Assembly: GCF_004341685.1 (NCBI RefSeq)
Contig: NZ_SMAA01000021.1
Coordinates: 1-36,084, forward strand
DNA from: Pectinatus cerevisiiphilus
Lineage (GTDB): Bacteria; Bacillota; Negativicutes; Selenomonadales; Selenomonadaceae
DNA: 36,084 nucleotides
Reading direction: 5' to 3'
Shown: positions 33,456 through 36,084 of the stretch, piece after piece
How positions within the stretch are numbered: the stretch's first letter is position 1
Layout: every line of letters starts with the position of its first letter
The notes under the pieces: generated by a model
Seen by the model: the letters and a program-made list of their open reading frames with translations, nothing else
Told to the model about the DNA's origin: nothing
Database searches by the model: none
Made by a program: the position numbers and the translations under genes

Positions 33456-33578
33456 TTTTTCACCTCCTCAATATATACATGCCTGTATATCAGTAAAATA
33501 CAAAAAATAATTGTATATAGTAAAATCCTTTTGTCGTGGCATGTATAGATATGAAAATATAATTGAGGAGGTTTTAAT
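33456..33578. promoter_or_regulatory. Divergent control region with mirrored repeats between holin and amidase
   Basis: TATACATGCC (33474-33483) and GGCATGTATA (33538-33547) are a perfect 10-bp inverted repeat placed symmetrically. The outer CCTCCTCAAT (33463-33472) and ATTGAGGAGG (33562-33571) also mirror, mostly because both genes carry the same Shine-Dalgarno. No consensus sigma-A promoter is obvious in the AT-rich middle, so the two genes may use a different sigma factor. Confidence 0.5.
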
Positions 33579-34142
33579 ATGAAAGTATTCATCAATCCGG
33601 GACACATGCCGGGAATAGACAGCGGTGCCGTAAATCGGGTATTGCATCTCCAAGAATGTGATATTGCGCTTTCGTTGGGAAATTTATTAGAAGGAAAATT
33701 GAAAAATGCTGGTTGTATAGTGCGGCTTTTGCAAAGTGATAACCTTTGCGGGGAAGCACCACCGGCACCGAATATCTGTTCGGCTGCCAACAGCTGGGCT
33801 GCTGATGTATTTGTTTCATTGCATTGCAACAGTTATAATACCGTTGCCCGCGGCATAGAAACGCTTTGTTATGTATGGGACAGCCATGCGGGGATTTTAG
33901 CGCAGGCTATCCAAAAACAGCTTGTCGACACTCTGCAAAAGCTTGACCAAACTATTCCTGACCGTGGTATCAAGATACGACCTGACTTGGCGGTGCTTCG
34001 CTGTACAGCAATGCCTGCGGTATTAGTGGAAACAGCTTTTATTGATAATGCGGATGATGCCTTATTACTCGTCAGTCAGCAAGAGACCATAGCCGCAGCC
34101 ATTGCCCGTGGCATTACAGATTATTGGTGTCAGCTTTGCTAG
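33579..34142 (+). CDS. N-acetylmuramoyl-L-alanine amidase (Amidase_3)
   Basis: The 187-residue Zn-dependent amidase cleaves the bond between MurNAc and the stem peptide of peptidoglycan. Zinc and catalytic residues are clear: H9 in INPGH, E26 in LQECD, H82 in SLHCN and E151 in LVETAF. It has no signal peptide and no cell-wall binding domain, the shape of a phage endolysin or of an enzyme released through a holin. GAGGAGG precedes the ATG. It faces the holin gene across a shared control region, forming a holin-endolysin pair. Confidence 0.9.
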   Translation: MKVFINPGHMPGIDSGAVNRVLHLQECDIALSLGNLLEGKLKNAGCIVRLLQSDNLCGEAPPAPNICSAANSWAADVFVSLHCNSYNTVARGIETLCYVWDSHAGILAQAIQKQLVDTLQKLDQTIPDRGIKIRPDLAVLRCTAMPAVLVETAFIDNADDALLLVSQQETIAAAIARGITDYWCQLC

Positions 34143-34182
34143 AAAATTTGTAACAGACCATTTTATAAAAATGGAAAAAATA

Positions 34183-34234
34183 AAAACACCTTATGGAGAC
34201 AAGCCTTGTTATTGGCTATTCCATAAGGTGTTTT
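34183..34234. terminator. Terminator between the amidase and asparaginase genes
   Basis: AAAACACC with TTATGGA (34183-34197) pairs perfectly with 34220-34234 over 15 bp, with a smaller AGCC/GGCT hairpin in the loop. T-run after on plus, and T-run on minus from the A-rich flank. Confidence 0.87.
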
Positions 34235-34276
34235 TTATTGGGGGAGAGTTGATATCATATAATAATATATTACAAA

Positions 34277-35341
34277 TCAGTATTCATTAAACATAGTCTG
34301 TATTTTATTGAGATCATGCGTTTTAGTTAAAGCTAACTGTAGTAAGATACGCGCTTTTTGTGGGTTTAGTGTACCACCGTTAAGAAAATGTTCGTCAACA
34401 TATGATTGCTCAGATTGGATTACGGCACCATTAGTAACACGGGAGCTTCTTACCACTATAATACCGGCAGCTGCTGCCCTTGCCAATGCTTCTTCGTCAG
34501 TCTTATGCACACTGCCATTGCCGGTACCTGCATAAATAATTCCTTGTGCACCAGCCTTTACTGCCGCGTCGATAAGGATGCTGTCACCATCTGCATGGCT
34601 GTAAATAATGGGGACATAGGGCAGATTCATGACATTTTCCAAAGAAAAATCACTATTTATCGTATTGCGGCGTGTCGATTCACGGTAAAATACCGGCGTA
34701 CCATCTTCAATATAGCCGAGCACTCCCAGTTCAGGAGCTTTAAAGGTGCTTGTCGTAAGTGTGTTTGTCTTGGTTACATCGCGGGCGGAATTTATTTCAT
34801 CATTCATTGTTACCAAAACACCTTTTCCTACAGCCTGCTTATTAGCGGCAACCCGCACTGCATTGAGAAGGTTCATCGGCCCGTCAGCACTGATAGCTGT
34901 TGCCGGACGCATTGCCCCAACTAAGACCACTGGTTTATTGCTTTTTACTGTGAGATCTAAAAAATAGGCTGTTTCCTCAAGTGTGTCAGTACCGTGGGTT
35001 ATAACGATACCATCGACATTATCTTGCGCCAGTAAGGTATTTACACGGTTCGCCAATTTTAACCAAATCTGGCTAGTCATATCCTTACTGTCTATACTGC
35101 ATAATTGTTCACCGGAAATATTGGCATAATTTTTTGCCTCCGGTACGGCATTTATCAGGGTATCAATACCGATAGCACCTGCTTTATAGCCAGTAGTGGC
35201 TGTATCGGATGATGCGCTGCCGGCTATTGTTCCACCGGTAGCCAGAATTACAATATTGGGTTTTGACGAAGCAAACGATACCGGTGCAATCGTAAGCATC
35301 ATCAGCATTGTCATGCTGGTGATTAAAATACTTTTTTTCAA
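34277..35341 (-). CDS. ansB: Exported type II L-asparaginase
   Basis: The 354-residue protein has a signal peptide (MKKSILITSM start, hydrophobic core, cleavage likely after SFA at residue 24), so it acts outside the cytoplasmic membrane. It hydrolyses asparagine to aspartate and ammonia, a common source of nitrogen or fumarate in anaerobes. Catalytic T38 lies in LATGGTIAG; T118 and D119 lie in THGTDTLEE; the AMRPATAISADGPMNL signature is intact. The start is a TTG at 35341, ten bases after AAAGGAG. A TATAAT at 35375-35370 on the minus strand is a plausible -10. It is a single gene behind a strong terminator. Confidence 0.95.
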   Translation of the reverse strand: MKKSILITSMTMLMMLTIAPVSFASSKPNIVILATGGTIAGSASSDTATTGYKAGAIGIDTLINAVPEAKNYANISGEQLCSIDSKDMTSQIWLKLANRVNTLLAQDNVDGIVITHGTDTLEETAYFLDLTVKSNKPVVLVGAMRPATAISADGPMNLLNAVRVAANKQAVGKGVLVTMNDEINSARDVTKTNTLTTSTFKAPELGVLGYIEDGTPVFYRESTRRNTINSDFSLENVMNLPYVPIIYSHADGDSILIDAAVKAGAQGIIYAGTGNGSVHKTDEEALARAAAAGIIVVRSSRVTNGAVIQSEQSYVDEHFLNGGTLNPQKARILLQLALTKTHDLNKIQTMFNEY

Positions 35342-35450
35342 AATCTTACAGCTCCTTTATGTAGGATATATTATAGCTTATAATCATAAATAAAAATACA
35401 GTTTCTGTTTCTTTTATGAATGGGAAAAATTAAAAAGCTGCTTGAAGATT

Positions 35451-35969
35451 TTATTTTTTAGAGGTGAGATGAAGCCCTGTTGCCCGGTGTAGTCTTGACC
35501 AAAGCATATCATCTAAATTATGGGTGAGCATAGAGTGCAACAGCATCGCGTCTTTTAAATGTTTCCGCACAGTGGTCAGTCCCCAAAGAATGGGGAATTT
35601 TAAACCATTTTCCATAATAATACATACCTGGCTGTCTTCTTGTTCCAAACGGTTTATATATACAAAATTAAAATAACCGATTGTAGTATCACCGTTTATT
35701 TTAGAATCCCTGACCCGCATCGGAATAAGCACAAGCTCCCAGCTGAAGCCCAATGGAATCCATAAACGCTGGTAAGTATATTTCCTAGCCCAGATTCGCA
35801 ATAAACGCAGATCTTTGCAATTTCTTGAACCGATTTTTGCCAAAAGGGTAGCAGGTTTTAACGAATAAGCGGATTCATGGCCTTCCGCGTCAATAATAAC
35901 TGTTCTGTCGCCATAGCAAGTATAGCGTGGTAAAATCGCTGCGATATCCCTATCACGAATAATTTCCAT
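35451..35969 (-). CDS. Unknown protein with weak ComK-like pattern
   Basis: I do not firmly recognise this 172-residue soluble, basic protein. Its middle resembles the layout of the competence regulator ComK: a short beta opening, RLWIPLGFSWELVLIPMRV, then IGYFNFVYINRLEQ, then an asparagine-glycine turn in MENGLKFPILWG and a helix (TTVRKHLKDAMLLHSM). In ComK the same order is an IFLFPT strand, WISHVHVKEF, FSNGKTMELPIS and a QVYRTAWL helix. The match is by eye and could be chance. AAGG about eleven bases before the ATG is a modest ribosome site. No competence genes are adjacent. It has no membrane segment. Confidence 0.6.
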   Translation of the reverse strand: MEIIRDRDIAAILPRYTCYGDRTVIIDAEGHESAYSLKPATLLAKIGSRNCKDLRLLRIWARKYTYQRLWIPLGFSWELVLIPMRVRDSKINGDTTIGYFNFVYINRLEQEDSQVCIIMENGLKFPILWGLTTVRKHLKDAMLLHSMLTHNLDDMLWSRLHRATGLHLTSKK

Positions 35970-36040
35970 ATTATTACCAACCTTTTTCGATGGTTAATTG
36001 TAAAATGAAATTGAACAGATAAAAATCCATAGTGACCTCG

Positions 36041-36084
36041 TGTTATGATTTAGGTGTCTAATCAAAAATATAACCTGAGGTAAT
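36041..36084 (+). promoter_or_regulatory. Possible extended -10 promoter and ribosome site of a gene beyond the window
   Basis: TGT-TATGAT (36041-36049) is an extended -10 with no clear -35. TGAGG at 36076-36080 just before the edge looks like a Shine-Dalgarno, so a plus-strand gene may start within the next dozen bases. Confidence 0.35.

Noticed and set aside
33033-34142. Prophage
   Set aside because: Only holin and amidase are phage-like; no integrase, attachment site, capsid, tail or terminase gene lies within the window.

Overview
This window looks like chromosome from a low-to-moderate GC member of the Negativicutes (Selenomonadales/Veillonellales type). This is inference from gene content and layout. 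The rny - ymdB - spoVS order is Firmicutes-like. It sits beside a UbiD/UbiA quinone pair, a Tat system, an exported type II asparaginase, and the small DUF1659 and DUF2922 proteins. The genus cannot be fixed. No rRNA, tRNA, CRISPR array or complete insertion sequence was found.

Layout. 1-1100 is an accessory scrap: a broken AbiE type IV toxin-antitoxin locus whose antitoxin keeps its promoter and operator while the toxin gene ends after its DLD motif. Two tandem hairpin-plus-T-run RNA units lie just upstream. 1221-6548 (minus) is a housekeeping operon: bifunctional Rel, an MBL-fold hydrolase, a stand-alone protein like the N-terminal extension of dihydropteroate synthase, a Gph-like phosphatase and the rRNA methyltransferase RlmD. 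6564-7075 has no protein gene. It holds two promoters and a roughly 200-nt RNA candidate whose ends pair, best read as 6S RNA. 7076-12183 (plus) is rny, an unknown acidic protein, ymdB, spoVS, a P-loop/Asp23 protein and an HD hydrolase. An HD-GYP protein faces them.

13616-16190 (minus) is folD-fhs, one-carbon metabolism. 16302-21144 (minus) runs polyprenyl diphosphate synthase, tatA, tatA, tatC, ubiD, ubiA: isoprenoid quinone side chain, twin-arginine export and quinone ring chemistry. 21459-27854 (plus) carries nadE, rsmD-coaD, a coiled-coil protein, and a radical SAM protein with its DUF2344 partner. RNase J (minus) and thiM-yhcH (plus) diverge around 29700.

31150-34250 is the most distinctive region. 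A small sigma-70 family factor has its Shine-Dalgarno inside a hairpin that competes with an upstream hairpin. A secreted glycine-zipper protein follows, bracketed by 13-bp inverted repeats. Next come DUF2922, DUF1659 and a holin, with a divergent Zn amidase. No phage structural genes are present, so this may be a domesticated lysis or secretion cassette with its own sigma factor. The window ends with an exported asparaginase and a small protein with a weak resemblance to ComK.

Many ORF starts were moved to internal ATG or TTG codons because a Shine-Dalgarno decides them. Six genes appear to use TTG. All functional names are from reading motifs; no database search was possible.
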